Part shown: positions 1 through 7,368 of the stretch, one piece after another
Position numbering within the stretch: the first letter of the stretch is position 1
Layout of the letters: each line of letters opens with the position of its first letter
DNA from: Pseudomonadota bacterium
GTDB taxonomy: Bacteria > Myxococcota_A > UBA796 > SXON01
Direction of reading: 5' to 3'
Length of the DNA: 39,167 nt
NCBI GenBank assembly: GCA_005778355.1
Contig: SXON01000094.1
Coordinates: 1 to 39,167, forward strand
Notes under the pieces: model-generated
Databases searched by the model: none
Seen by the model: the letters and a program-made list of their open reading frames with translations, nothing else
Told to the model about the DNA's origin: nothing
Translations under genes and position numbers: made by a program

Positions 1-1238
1 CGCTCATCCAAGCGGCGACGCTGGTCACCTCCGGCATCTACATGCTCTTCCGGCTCAACGTCCTCTCCGTGCTGGCGCCGGCCGCGCTCGCGACGGTCGC
101 GACCATTGGTGCGCTCACCGCCTTCATGGCCGCCACCATCGCCGTCACCCAGAACGACATCAAGAAGGTGCTCGCCTACTCCACCGTGTCGCAGCTCGGC
201 TTCATGTTCCTCGGCGTGGGCGTGGGCAGCTTCGTGGGCGGCTTCTTCCATGTCGTGACACACGCCTTCTTCAAGGCCCTGATGTTCCTTGGCTCGGGCT
301 CCATCATCCACGCCCTGCATCACGAGCAGGACATGCGGAAGATGGGCGGCCTGGCGAAGTACATGAAGCTCACCTTCTTCACCTTCGCCTGTGGCTACGT
401 GGCGATCATCGGGGTGCCGGGGACCAGCGGCTTCTTCTCGAAAGACGAGATTCTCTGGCTCACGTTCATCACCCCGGCCTTCGAGAGCCTGCCGCTGGGG
501 ACGGTGATGCCCAAGGTGCTGTGGGCCATCGCCACAGCCACCGCGCTCTTGACGGCATTCTACATGAGCCGACTGATGTTCATGACCTTCGCGGGCAGCT
601 ACCGCGGAGGCCACGCCGATCACGGCCATGGACATGGTCACGACGATCACGGTCATGGGCATGGCCACGGCCACAAGCCGCACGAGTCGCCGATGATCAT
701 CGTCGCTCCGCTGGCGGTCTTGGCGCTCCTGTCACTCGTGGGTGGCGCGCTCAACCTCCCGCACTGGGCGGCGGAGCACGGCTTCTTGCATCACTTCCTC
801 GGGCCGGTGTTCCACCACTCCGAGGCAATGATCCCGTTCCCGACCGACAATCCACTGGAGTTCCCGCTCATGGGGCTCACGCTCCTCGGGGTGGTGGCGA
901 GCGTGGCGTTGGCCTACCGCCTGTACGTGCAGCAGCCGGAACTTCCCGCTCAGCTCGCCGCGAAGATGAAAGCTCTCCACCAGGGCTCGCTCAACAAGTG
1001 GTTCGTCGACGAGATCTACGAGATGGCGATCATTGGCCCCATCCTGCACGCCTCGCGGCAGGTGCTCTGGGCAGTGATCGACGTCCAGATCATCGATGGC
1101 GCCGTCAACGGCGTGGCCGCCGCGGCCCGCAAGGCCGGCGAGGCCCACGGCAAACTCGGCAGCGGCAAGCTGCAAGCCTACGCACTCTCCATCGCGGCCG
1201 GCGCGGCTCTGCTCGTCACCGCCTACGCGCTCGGGTGA
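1..1238 (+). CDS. nuoL: NADH-quinone oxidoreductase subunit L (NuoL/ND5), 5' truncated by window edge
   Basis: Large antiporter-like subunit of respiratory complex I; it carries a proton channel in the inner-membrane arm. The reading frame is open from the first bases of the window (an LIQAATLVTSGIYM stretch typical of ND5), so the first in-window ATG at 42 is internal and the true start lies upstream. Visible family features are NDIKKVLAYSTVSQLG, THAFFKALMFL and the FFSKDEI loop, followed by C-terminal hydrophobic segments and the lateral-helix region. A histidine/glycine/aspartate-rich loop is encoded at about 612-690. The TGA at 1236-1238 is followed four bases later by the ATG of nuoM, consistent with one nuo operon. 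Identification is secure; only the C-terminal ~410 residues are present. Confidence 0.97.
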   Translation, partial: LIQAATLVTSGIYMLFRLNVLSVLAPAALATVATIGALTAFMAATIAVTQNDIKKVLAYSTVSQLGFMFLGVGVGSFVGGFFHVVTHAFFKALMFLGSGSIIHALHHEQDMRKMGGLAKYMKLTFFTFACGYVAIIGVPGTSGFFSKDEILWLTFITPAFESLPLGTVMPKVLWAIATATALLTAFYMSRLMFMTFAGSYRGGHADHGHGHGHDDHGHGHGHGHKPHESPMIIVAPLAVLALLSLVGGALNLPHWAAEHGFLHHFLGPVFHHSEAMIPFPTDNPLEFPLMGLTLLGVVASVALAYRLYVQQPELPAQLAAKMKALHQGSLNKWFVDEIYEMAIIGPILHASRQVLWAVIDVQIIDGAVNGVAAAARKAGEAHGKLGSGKLQAYALSIAAGAALLVTAYALG

Positions 1239-1242
1239 TCCG

Positions 1243-2835
1243 ATGATGCTCTCGCTGGTCACCTTCCTCCCCATCCTCGCCGCCGTCGTGGTGGCGGCCG
1301 CGCCGCAGGGCGTGGCGAAGCCCTTGTCACTCGGCGCCTCGTTGGCGATCTTCCTCGCCTCGATCCCGCTCTGGTTCGGCTTCGACCCGGTGGGCGCCGA
1401 GTACCAGTTCGTGGAAGACATGGCCTGGATCGAGGCCTGGGGTGTGCGCTACCACCTCGGTCTCGACGGCGTGTCGCTGCTCCTGGTGTTGCTCACCACC
1501 GCGCTCACCCCGCTCATCCTCCTGAGCGCCTTCTCCGGTGTGTCGCAAAACTACCGCGCCTACGCGGCGCTGATGTTGGCGCTCGAAGGCGCGATGATCG
1601 GCACCTTCGTTGCGCTCGACACCTTCCTGTTCTACGTGTTCTGGGAGCTGGTGCTCTTGCCGATGTACTTCCTCATCGGCCTCTGGGGCGGCGAGCGGCG
1701 CATCTACGCGGCGGTGAAGCTCTTCATCTACACCATCGCGGGCTCGCTGCTCATGCTGGTGGCGCTGATCGGGCTCTACTGGGCGCATCACGACCAGACC
1801 GGCGCGTGGTCGACCGACCTCGCCGATCTGTTGCGCCTGTCGCTCACCCCGAGCACGCAGCTCTGGATGTTCAGCTGCCTCGCGATCGCGTTTGCGATCA
1901 AGGTGCCGATGTTCCCGGTGCACACCTGGTTGCCCGACGCCCACGTCGAGGCGCCCACCGGCGGCTCCGTGGTGCTGGCCGGCGTGATGCTCAAGATGGG
2001 CACCTACGGCTTCTACCGTTTCGCGATCCCCTTGTTCCCCGACGCGGTGACGGCGTGCGGCCCGGTGCTCATTGGGCTCTCGGTCATCGGCATCGTCTAC
2101 GGGGCGCTGGTGGCGATGGTGCAAGACGACGTGAAGAAGCTCGTCGCCTACAGCTCGGTGTCGCACCTCGGCTACGTGATGCTCGGGCTGTTCGCGCTCA
2201 ACGCGCCTGGCATGTCGGGCGGCGTGTACCAGATGCTCAGCCACGGCGTGAGCACGGGCGCGCTCTTCTTCCTCGTGGGCGTGCTCTACGAGCGCCGGCA
2301 CACGCGCAAGATCGTCGACTACGGCGGCCTCACCAAGGTGGTGCCCAAGTTCGCCTTCATCTTCATGGTGATCACCTTCTCGAGCATCGGGCTCCCCGGC
2401 CTCAACGGCTTCGTGGGCGAGTTCCTCATCCTCATCGGCGCCTTCCAGTACGCGCCTCTGCCCACGGCGGTGGCCGCGAGTGGTGTCATCTTCGGCGCCA
2501 TCTACATGCTCTGGGTTTTCCAGCGGATGATGTTCGGCCCGCTCACCAACGCGGCCAACAAGGAACTCACCGATATCAACGCTCGGGAAACGCTCTACCT
2601 CGCGCCGCTGGTGGCGCTGGCGCTGGTGATGGGCCTCTTCCCGCAGCCCTTCCTCGACCGCATCAACCCCTCGGTCGACCGCGTGGTCGCCCGGATGGAG
2701 GGTCACTTCGACCGGTCGCCCTACGCCGACTTCGACGGTTGCCTGCCGCCCTGGCTGGTCGAGCGGGAGGCGCCGTCACCGGCCGCTGCCGAGGCCCCGT
2801 CTCACGCGCCTGCGGCCACTGAAGGGGGTCACTAA
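1243..2835 (+). CDS. nuoM: NADH-quinone oxidoreductase subunit M (NuoM/ND4)
   Basis: Antiporter-like proton-pumping subunit of complex I, 530 residues, close to the usual family length. I chose the first ATG after the nuoL stop (MMLSLVTFLPIL); the frame is open further upstream but that part overlaps nuoL and is not family-like. Family signatures include YVFWELVLLPMYFLIG, the HTWLPDAHVEAPTGGS block with the following LAGVMLKMGTYG segment, and DDVKKLVAYSSVSHLG. About fourteen hydrophobic segments are apparent. The last ~30 residues form a Pro/Ala-rich hydrophilic tail ending in GGH. No clear Shine-Dalgarno precedes the start, so translation is probably coupled to nuoL. The stop overlaps the nuoN start (TAATG). 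Confidence 0.97.
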   Translation: MMLSLVTFLPILAAVVVAAAPQGVAKPLSLGASLAIFLASIPLWFGFDPVGAEYQFVEDMAWIEAWGVRYHLGLDGVSLLLVLLTTALTPLILLSAFSGVSQNYRAYAALMLALEGAMIGTFVALDTFLFYVFWELVLLPMYFLIGLWGGERRIYAAVKLFIYTIAGSLLMLVALIGLYWAHHDQTGAWSTDLADLLRLSLTPSTQLWMFSCLAIAFAIKVPMFPVHTWLPDAHVEAPTGGSVVLAGVMLKMGTYGFYRFAIPLFPDAVTACGPVLIGLSVIGIVYGALVAMVQDDVKKLVAYSSVSHLGYVMLGLFALNAPGMSGGVYQMLSHGVSTGALFFLVGVLYERRHTRKIVDYGGLTKVVPKFAFIFMVITFSSIGLPGLNGFVGEFLILIGAFQYAPLPTAVAASGVIFGAIYMLWVFQRMMFGPLTNAANKELTDINARETLYLAPLVALALVMGLFPQPFLDRINPSVDRVVARMEGHFDRSPYADFDGCLPPWLVEREAPSPAAAEAPSHAPAATEGGH

Positions 2836-4301
2836 TGGACACCTCTCTGGTTCTCGACTCCATGGTGATGGCGGCGCCGATGCTCCTGGTCTCGGCGATG
2901 GGCATCGTGCTGATGGTCATGGCTGCGGTGATGAAGCCGCTCTCGCCCACGGTTGGCTGGGGCACCACGCTCGCCACCCTCGCGGCGGCGCTCGGCCTTG
3001 TCGCCCTCCAGGCGGGCGACCCGGCAGCCGAGGCTTTCGCGGGCATGCTGCGGGTCGACCTCTACGGCCACTTCTTCGCCGTCGTGTTGTTGCTCGCCGC
3101 CATCTTCTCGCTGCTCATCGCCGCCGACTACATGGAGCGCATCGGCGTGCGCGTGGGCGAGTTCTACGCGCTTTTCCTGTTCGGTGTGTCGGGCATGCTC
3201 GGCATGGCCTACGCCAATGACTTGATGATGGTCTTCATCGCGCTCGAGGTGATGAGCATCGCCCTGTACGTGCTCTGCGCCATCAAGCGCGCCGATGATC
3301 GCGCGGTGGAAGCAGGCTTCAAGTACTTCATCCTCGGCGCCTTCTCCTCGGCGATCATGCTCTACGGCGTGTCGCTCTTGTATGGGGTGACGGAAACCAC
3401 CTCGCTCTCGCAGCTCGCCGGCTGGCTGGCGACGCACCCCGAGACGAATAGCGTGCTCGCGGTGGGCGGCGTGTTGGTCATCGTGGGCTTCGGCTTCAAG
3501 GTGGCGAGCGTGCCCTTCCACCTGTGGACGCCCGACGTGTACCAGGGCGCACCCACGGCGGTGACCGCGCTCATGGCCAGCGGCGTGAAGGCCGCGAGCT
3601 TCGCCGCCTTCGGTCGCTTCGTGATCGGCGCGCTCGGCAACGACGCCGCCACCTGGGAGATGGCCCTCTGGCTGATGGCCGCGCTCACGATGCTCGTCGG
3701 CAACGTGGCCGCGCTGGTGCAGGACGATCTCAAGAGGATCCTCGCCTACAGTTCGATCGCGCACGCGGGCTACCTGCTCATGGCGCTCTCCTCGGTGGGC
3801 GGCATGGGGGCCGACCAGAACCCGGCGCTCGGCTCGCTGGGCTTCTACCTCCTGGCCTACACCTTCATGAACGCCGGCGCCTTCGCGGTGCTCTCGCTCA
3901 TGACCAAGGACGGCGACGACAACACCGGCATCGATGCGCTGGCTGGCCTCGGCAAGAGCCACCCCTGGCTCGCGGCAGGCCTCTCGCTGTGCCTCGTCTC
4001 GCTGGCCGGGATCCCGCCCACGATGGGCTTCGTGGGCAAGTTCTACCTGTTCAGCAGCGCCGTGGGCGCCGGGCAGGTCGGTCTCGCGCTGGTGGGCGCC
4101 ATCGGCGCGGCGGCGGGCGTGTACTACTACCTGCGGCCGATGATCTACATGTACATGCGTGATGGTCACCCCGAGGTCGCGACCGACGGCCGCGCGCGCA
4201 TCGCGCTCGCGGTGTCCTGCGTGGCGATCTTGGTGCTTGGGCTCATGCCCGGCGCGGTGCTCGCGGCTGCCGACGCGAGCGTGCGGGCGGTGCTGGGGTA
4301 G
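2835..4301 (+). CDS. nuoN: NADH-quinone oxidoreductase subunit N (NuoN/ND2)
   Basis: Third antiporter-like subunit of the complex I membrane arm, 488 residues, normal length for bacterial NuoN. The ATG overlaps the nuoM TAA by one base. Family motifs are FIALEVMSIALYVL, the FKYFILGAFSSAIMLYG helix, FHLWTPDVYQGAPT, DDLKRILAYSSIAHAG and AGIPPTMGFVGKFYLF. It is hydrophobic throughout. Its position after L and M is the conserved end of the nuo operon; nothing that follows looks like part of complex I. Confidence 0.97.
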   Translation: MDTSLVLDSMVMAAPMLLVSAMGIVLMVMAAVMKPLSPTVGWGTTLATLAAALGLVALQAGDPAAEAFAGMLRVDLYGHFFAVVLLLAAIFSLLIAADYMERIGVRVGEFYALFLFGVSGMLGMAYANDLMMVFIALEVMSIALYVLCAIKRADDRAVEAGFKYFILGAFSSAIMLYGVSLLYGVTETTSLSQLAGWLATHPETNSVLAVGGVLVIVGFGFKVASVPFHLWTPDVYQGAPTAVTALMASGVKAASFAAFGRFVIGALGNDAATWEMALWLMAALTMLVGNVAALVQDDLKRILAYSSIAHAGYLLMALSSVGGMGADQNPALGSLGFYLLAYTFMNAGAFAVLSLMTKDGDDNTGIDALAGLGKSHPWLAAGLSLCLVSLAGIPPTMGFVGKFYLFSSAVGAGQVGLALVGAIGAAAGVYYYLRPMIYMYMRDGHPEVATDGRARIALAVSCVAILVLGLMPGAVLAAADASVRAVLG

Positions 4302-4328
4302 GCGCTACCAGCGCGTCGCGTGTAGGAC

Positions 4329-4391
4329 CGTGATCGTGATGGTCAGCGTGAGCGTGATCGTGCTCGTGATCGTGATCGTGGTCGTGACTCG
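4329..4391. repeat. degenerate GTGATC hexamer array (left arm of an inverted pair)
   Basis: About ten imperfect copies of a six-base unit (CGTGAT/CGTGAG/CGTGGT) lie just after nuoN. Bases 4329-4343 are a perfect reverse complement of 4996-5010, so the array and the block at 4995-5028 form an inverted pair about 0.68 kb apart, enclosing the frameshifted four-helix-bundle gene. Read on the minus strand the array encodes a His/Asp-rich run. Confidence 0.8.
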
Positions 4392-4502
4392 TTGAGCGTC
4401 GAAGCGTTCGTCGATCGGTAGGTCGCAGTCGTCGTTCGTCGTGGTGAGCTGCGAGATCGTCGCTCGCCTCGGGCTCCTCGTCGGGCCGGGTCTGCGCGCG
4501 CC

Positions 4503-4520
4503 CCCCGCACAAGTGCGGGG
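4503..4520. terminator. GC-rich hairpin, possible terminator
   Basis: CCCCGCAC and GTGCGGGG are separated by only two bases, so the realistic structure is a six- to seven-pair stem with a short CAAG-type loop. There is no T-run after it on either strand, so it is not a classical intrinsic terminator. It could end nuo-operon transcription or be incidental in this GC-rich context. Confidence 0.25.
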
Positions 4521-4551
4521 CGCGCTTGCCCCGTCCCACCGAGGAGCCAAG

Positions 4552-4919
4552 CTGTCCGAGTCCACCGTCGTCTTTCCCCACAACAACCTCGAAGTACATC
4601 GAGTGGCGCTCGAGTTCACGGTCGCCGCCTGGAAGATCGCGGAGCAGATCCCGCGCGGCGGCGGTCCGGTCGCCGACCAGTTGCGGCGCGCGTCGGTCTC
4701 GACCGTCACCAACATCGCGGAGGGCGCCAATCGGCCGGCGCTGGGGAGAAATGCCAGAAGTTCTCCATCGCCCGTGGCGAGGTGGGCGAGGCGGCCGCGG
4801 CGCTCGAACTCGGCGTGGCTCTCGGGTTGGTACCCGTCGGCGAGGCGGAGGCGGTGCGGGTGCTGGTTGGGCGGGTGGGCGCGATGCTCACGCAACTCAT
4901 CCGGCGGTGGGGTCGGTAG
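4552..4919 (+). pseudogene. four-helix-bundle (S23/IVP-like) protein, frameshifted
   Basis: The first part reads LEVHRVALEF, then VADQLRRASVSTVTNIAEGA, the signature of the four-helix-bundle family related to proteins from 23S rRNA intervening sequences and to Avd. The frame then breaks within the GGGG run at 4743-4746. One extra G would restore EKCQKFSIARGEVGEAAAAL and a normal helical C-terminus ending QLIRRWGR with TAG at 4917-4919. Repaired length is about 120 residues, typical for the family. The start is uncertain: GAGGAG at 4541-4546 precedes an in-frame CTG at 4552, and a GTG at 4441 is a longer alternative. The lesion may be real decay or a homopolymer sequencing error. Function of stand-alone members is not established. 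Confidence 0.72.
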
Positions 4920-4994
4920 CGCACGCCCTGGTACACGGAACGACCACGCCCGACCATCACGGCCCACGATCCACCCCTCCACCCGCCTAGGGCG

Positions 4995-5028
4995 CACCAT
5001 CACGATCACGATCACGATCACGACGATC
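4995..5028. repeat. CACGAT hexamer array (right arm of an inverted pair)
   Basis: Near-perfect tandem copies of CACGAT/ATCACG, reverse complementary to the array at 4329-4391. In one plus-strand frame it encodes a His-Asp run followed by a Pro/Gln-rich stretch to a TAG near 5112, but that frame has no start or recognisable domain upstream. Confidence 0.8.
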
Positions 5029-5110
5029 CGCCGCCGCAAGCACAGCCGCCCCGCGAGGCGCTCGCGAGTGCGCCCGAGCGTCATCTGTGCGGCGCGCGCG
5101 CGCCGCGCTC

Positions 5111-5491
5111 CTAGCGTGGACTGCGGTCGCGAATCCACGCCGCCAGGCCCGCGTTGTCGAGGCGGCCGTCGGCAACGGCCATCATCACGGCGTACAGTTC
5201 CTCGGGGTCGACCCGGAATTCGATCCCGTTGACCTCCAGGAAGGTCAGCAGGACCGCGAGCGCCACCCGCGTGTTGCCGTCGAGGAAGGGGTGGTTCTGG
5301 GCAAGGTGGAAGCTGTAGGCCGCGGCCATCTCGAAGGTGTCGCGGTGGCGGTACTCGCCGCCAAAGCTGGCTTCGGCCTGGGCGAGCGCAGAGAGCAGGA
5401 GGCCCTCGTCGCGGAACCCGGGCGTGCCGCCGTGCAGCTCGATCAGCGCCCGGTGGAGGGCCAGCGCCTCCGCGGAAGTGGGGAACGTCAC
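5111..5491 (-). CDS. doc: Doc/Fic-type death-on-curing toxin
   Basis: 126-residue protein of the Doc branch of the Fic fold; characterised Doc toxins phosphorylate EF-Tu and arrest translation. The catalytic loop is seen as HPFLDGNTR (about residues 67-75), with the invariant His, Phe, Asp, Asn and Arg. The position that is usually Lys in Doc (GNKR) is Thr here, which might alter or weaken activity. The upstream FGGEY/FEMAAAY segment is typical of Doc homologues. The start is GTG, overlapping the TGA of the upstream antitoxin gene (GTGA), so the two are translationally coupled. A decayed second copy lies at 7207-7341. Confidence 0.9.
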   Translation of the reverse strand: MTFPTSAEALALHRALIELHGGTPGFRDEGLLLSALAQAEASFGGEYRHRDTFEMAAAYSFHLAQNHPFLDGNTRVALAVLLTFLEVNGIEFRVDPEELYAVMMAVADGRLDNAGLAAWIRDRSPR

Positions 5492-5718
5492 TGGGCCAGC
5501 TTCCGAAACACGTCGGCGTAGCGCGAGATCACGCGTTCACCGGCCTCCATCACCTCGGGGCGGAGCGCCTCGACGGGGCTGATGACGATGGCGCCGCGTT
5601 CCACGCGGACGGTCACCTGGTCGCCGCGGTGCAGGCCGGCCGCGAGCAGGACCTCGGGCGGGAGGATGATCCCGGTGGAGTTGCCAATGCGTTGGATGGT
5701 CTTGAGGGCGATGGTCAT
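5488..5718 (-). CDS. AbrB/MazE-type antitoxin of the doc module
   Basis: 76-residue protein with an N-terminal SpoVT/AbrB swapped-hairpin DNA-binding domain (IGNSTGIILPPEVLLAAGL, then GDQVTVRVERGAIVI) and a short helical C-terminus (RVISRYADVFRKLAQ) that would bind the toxin. It precedes and overlaps the Doc-type gene, the usual antitoxin-first order. Such antitoxins normally repress their own promoter. The 5719-5785 upstream region is less GC-rich than its surroundings (GTAATACATT on the minus strand) and has a short GGGGCGTCCCC inverted repeat just before the ATG; both are weak candidates for promoter and operator. Confidence 0.88.
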   Translation of the reverse strand: MTIALKTIQRIGNSTGIILPPEVLLAAGLHRGDQVTVRVERGAIVISPVEALRPEVMEAGERVISRYADVFRKLAQ

Positions 5719-5785
5719 GGGGCGTCCCCGTAAGACGCAATGTATTACTCACGTAGAACGGGAGTGACAGCAGTCGGAAGCGGTC

Positions 5786-6424
5786 GTGGGCTGGGCTCGG
5801 CGCGTGGCTCCACTCCTGATAGTGGCCTCGGTGCTGGCAGCGGAGGCGGGGGAGCCCACGCCAGGGGCTGCGGACTCTGGGGAAGAGAAGCCGAGGCCAG
5901 CCTCGCGCTCTTCGAACGGTTTCGCCAGCGCGGAGGAGATGGCTCGTTGGGCTGAGGAGCGCCGGGAGGCCGAGGAGGAGTTGGCCCGCCTGCGAGCGAG
6001 GGGCGACGAGGTCGGCCTGCTGGCGCGCCTCCTGCGGGATGCCGTCATCGACCTCGGTGCCCCCGCGGCCCGGAGCCTCGAGATCGCGGAGGCGCTGCGA
6101 GGGCAAGACTACCCGATCCTCGCGCTTGCGTTCGACGACAGCAACCTGGACGCTTTCCTCGACCAGCTGAAGCGCCCGTGGTTGGACTGCCACCCGGCCC
6201 GCGGCAACGTGACCTGGAAGCGCTTCACGCGCGGCATCTACCGGGAGCTCGACCGCGCGATGACCGAACCTGACCCTCGCTGGCAAGAGGGGGCGATGAG
6301 GCGACTCGCGATGGAGGGAACCCGCATGTTCGTCCACGTCGCCGAGGAGGTCGCGGAAGGACGGGCCTTCGTCGCGGGCGGGTGCGACGCGCGGTACCGG
6401 GAGATGCCTGATCCGGTGCTCTGA
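5786..6424 (+). CDS. secreted protein of unknown function
   Basis: 212 residues, not recognised. It begins at GTG with a short basic segment and a hydrophobic core (APLLIVASVLAAEA) that looks like a signal peptide. A charged segment with heptad-like Glu/Arg content follows at roughly residues 48-72 (EEMARWAEERREAEEELARL) and may be a short coiled coil. The remainder is helical with two Cys (WLDCHPARG and GGCDARY) that could pair in the periplasm. It lies divergent from the toxin-antitoxin module and is the first of several small exported proteins in this patch. Third-position GC bias supports real coding. Confidence 0.6.
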   Translation: MGWARRVAPLLIVASVLAAEAGEPTPGAADSGEEKPRPASRSSNGFASAEEMARWAEERREAEEELARLRARGDEVGLLARLLRDAVIDLGAPAARSLEIAEALRGQDYPILALAFDDSNLDAFLDQLKRPWLDCHPARGNVTWKRFTRGIYRELDRAMTEPDPRWQEGAMRRLAMEGTRMFVHVAEEVAEGRAFVAGGCDARYREMPDPVL

Positions 6425-6430
6425 GTCGCG

Positions 6431-6492
6431 GATGCCGTCGCAAGCGTAGATGTTCTGAGCAGATGCCATCGCGAGCGCAGGTGCTTCCAGCG
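6431..6492. repeat. two imperfect 31-base direct repeats
   Basis: Units 6431-6461 and 6462-6492 both begin GATGCC and match at 22 of 31 positions by eye. They lie immediately downstream of the secreted-protein gene. Confidence 0.5.
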
Positions 6493-6534
6493 GCATCCTG
6501 GCTGCCCGAAGCGGCCGCGCAGCCGCGCCCGCGA

Positions 6535-6548
6535 ACGGACAAACGCCG
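6535..6548. repeat. 14-base direct repeat, copy 1 (copy 2 at 7710-7723)
   Basis: ACGGACAAACGCCG occurs exactly at 6535-6548 and 7710-7723. The copies are 1175 bases apart, in the same orientation, and bracket the TonB-like gene, the doc fragment and a broken reading frame. Confidence 0.6.
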
Positions 6549-6617
6549 TGAAACTGACAGTGTCTCCATCCCCAGCCCCGATCCCACCCTCGACCTGGCC
6601 TCCCAGGCGCCGTGCGA

Positions 6618-6679
6618 AGCATCACCGCTCACGACGGTGCACGCCCAGAGCATCACCGCTCACGACGCGGCGACACGAG
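6618..6679. repeat. 31-base-period direct repeats with an exact 18-base core
   Basis: AGCATCACCGCTCACGAC is found at 6618-6635 and again at 6649-6666, a 31-base period equal to that of the pair at 6431-6492. The rest of each unit diverges. Confidence 0.65.
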
Positions 6680-6729
6680 GAGTGTCGTGGTAGCCTCGCT
6701 GCGATGTCCAGGACCGAGCGGCCGGCTCC

Positions 6730-7197
6730 GTGACACCCCTGCTGTTTCTCGCACTCGCCCGGGCGGGTGAACATCCCCCGGTTCCGCCCGGCGAGCTGCC
6801 TCCGGTCCCCGCCAGCGAGGCGCCATCCGGTGTCGCGGGCGAGGCGCCACAGGGCGCGCCCGTTCCGCCGCACGCGGGGGGCTCCACCATCGATGGCTAC
6901 ATGAACGATCTGCGAATGGCCGTGAACCCGAGGTGGAAGGAGCGACTCGAACTGATGACGGCGGAAATCCCGGGAGGCACCTACGCCACGACCGTTGATG
7001 TCACGCTCGACGCCGACGGAGTTCTTGTCACGGTGGTGGTGAGTCATCCCAGCGGCCGGGAGGGCTTCGACCAGTGCGTGGTTGACGCGTTCTGGCTGGC
7101 CTCTCCCTTCGAACCACCGCCACCCGAGCTCCTCGTCGGCACGCGGTTCGTGCCGCCCCCCTTCGACTTCGTCGTGATCGCCGATAGGAGGCGGTAG
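6730..7197 (+). CDS. small exported protein with TonB-like C-terminal domain
   Basis: 155 residues beginning at GTG. A short hydrophobic leader (TPLLFLALARA) is followed by a Pro/Ala-rich spacer (about residues 14-50), as in TonB. The C-terminal domain starts IDGYMNDLRMAV and continues VDVTLDADGVLVTVVVSHPSG, then a PFEPPPPELL segment and a final FDFVV strand. This is the pattern of TonB/TolA C-terminal domains in myxobacterial TonB-like proteins. It would lie in the periplasm, possibly contacting outer-membrane proteins. The leader is short for a TonB membrane anchor and there is no ExbB/ExbD nearby, so energy transduction is uncertain. Confidence 0.65.
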   Translation: MTPLLFLALARAGEHPPVPPGELPPVPASEAPSGVAGEAPQGAPVPPHAGGSTIDGYMNDLRMAVNPRWKERLELMTAEIPGGTYATTVDVTLDADGVLVTVVVSHPSGREGFDQCVVDAFWLASPFEPPPPELLVGTRFVPPPFDFVVIADRRR

Positions 7198-7206
7198 GCG
7201 CCAGAT

Positions 7207-7341
7207 ACCGTCGAGCAGGGGGTGGTCCTCGGCGAGGTGGAAACGGTGGGAAGCGGACATCTCGAAACGGTCGCGGCGGAGGTACTCACCGCCCATGCTC
7301 GCCTCGGCCTTGGCGAGCGCCGAGCGGAGGAGCCCGTCGGG
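7207..7341 (-). pseudogene. decayed internal fragment of a doc-type toxin gene
   Basis: On the minus strand this encodes GLLRSALAKAEASMGGEY, then FEMSASHRFHL and DHPLLDG. By eye 30 of 45 residues match residues about 28-72 of the intact Doc-type protein at 5111-5491. Homology stops abruptly inside the catalytic loop on one side and before the GLL on the other, and there is no matching antitoxin gene. It is a truncated relic of a second toxin gene, lying between the TonB-like gene and a broken reading frame. Confidence 0.8.
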
Positions 7342-7368
7342 CCAGGGTAGCTGGGGTAGCCGCTGCCC

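Larger units (their letters stand above)
4302..5110. other. ~0.8 kb stretch without an intact gene
   Basis: Between nuoN and the doc-type gene there is no intact protein-coding gene. It contains a block of GTGATC-like hexamers (4329-4391), a GC-rich hairpin (4503-4520), a frameshifted four-helix-bundle gene (4552-4919) and an inverted hexamer block (4995-5028). Read on the minus strand at the left block and on the plus strand at the right block, the hexamers would encode His/Asp alternations. Neither is attached to a recognisable protein. Confidence 0.6.
6425..6729. other. 305-base intergenic region with short repeats
   Basis: No convincing gene on either strand. It contains two pairs of direct repeats, both with a 31-base period (6431-6492 and 6618-6679), and one copy of a 14-base sequence that recurs at 7710. 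Confidence 0.55.

Noticed and set aside
1327-2706. Minus-strand open frame opposite nuoM (and a similar one opposite nuoN)
   Set aside because: Antisense of conserved complex I genes with His/Arg-rich nonsense composition.
4995-5114. Possible gene encoding a His/Asp-rich metal-binding tail
   Set aside because: The frame has no start codon or domain upstream after the TAG at 4917-4919; the run is explained by the hexamer repeat.
6431-6679. Possible short CRISPR-like array because of the 31-base period
   Set aside because: Only two units per pair, repeats imperfect or partial, no spacers of uniform size and no cas genes.
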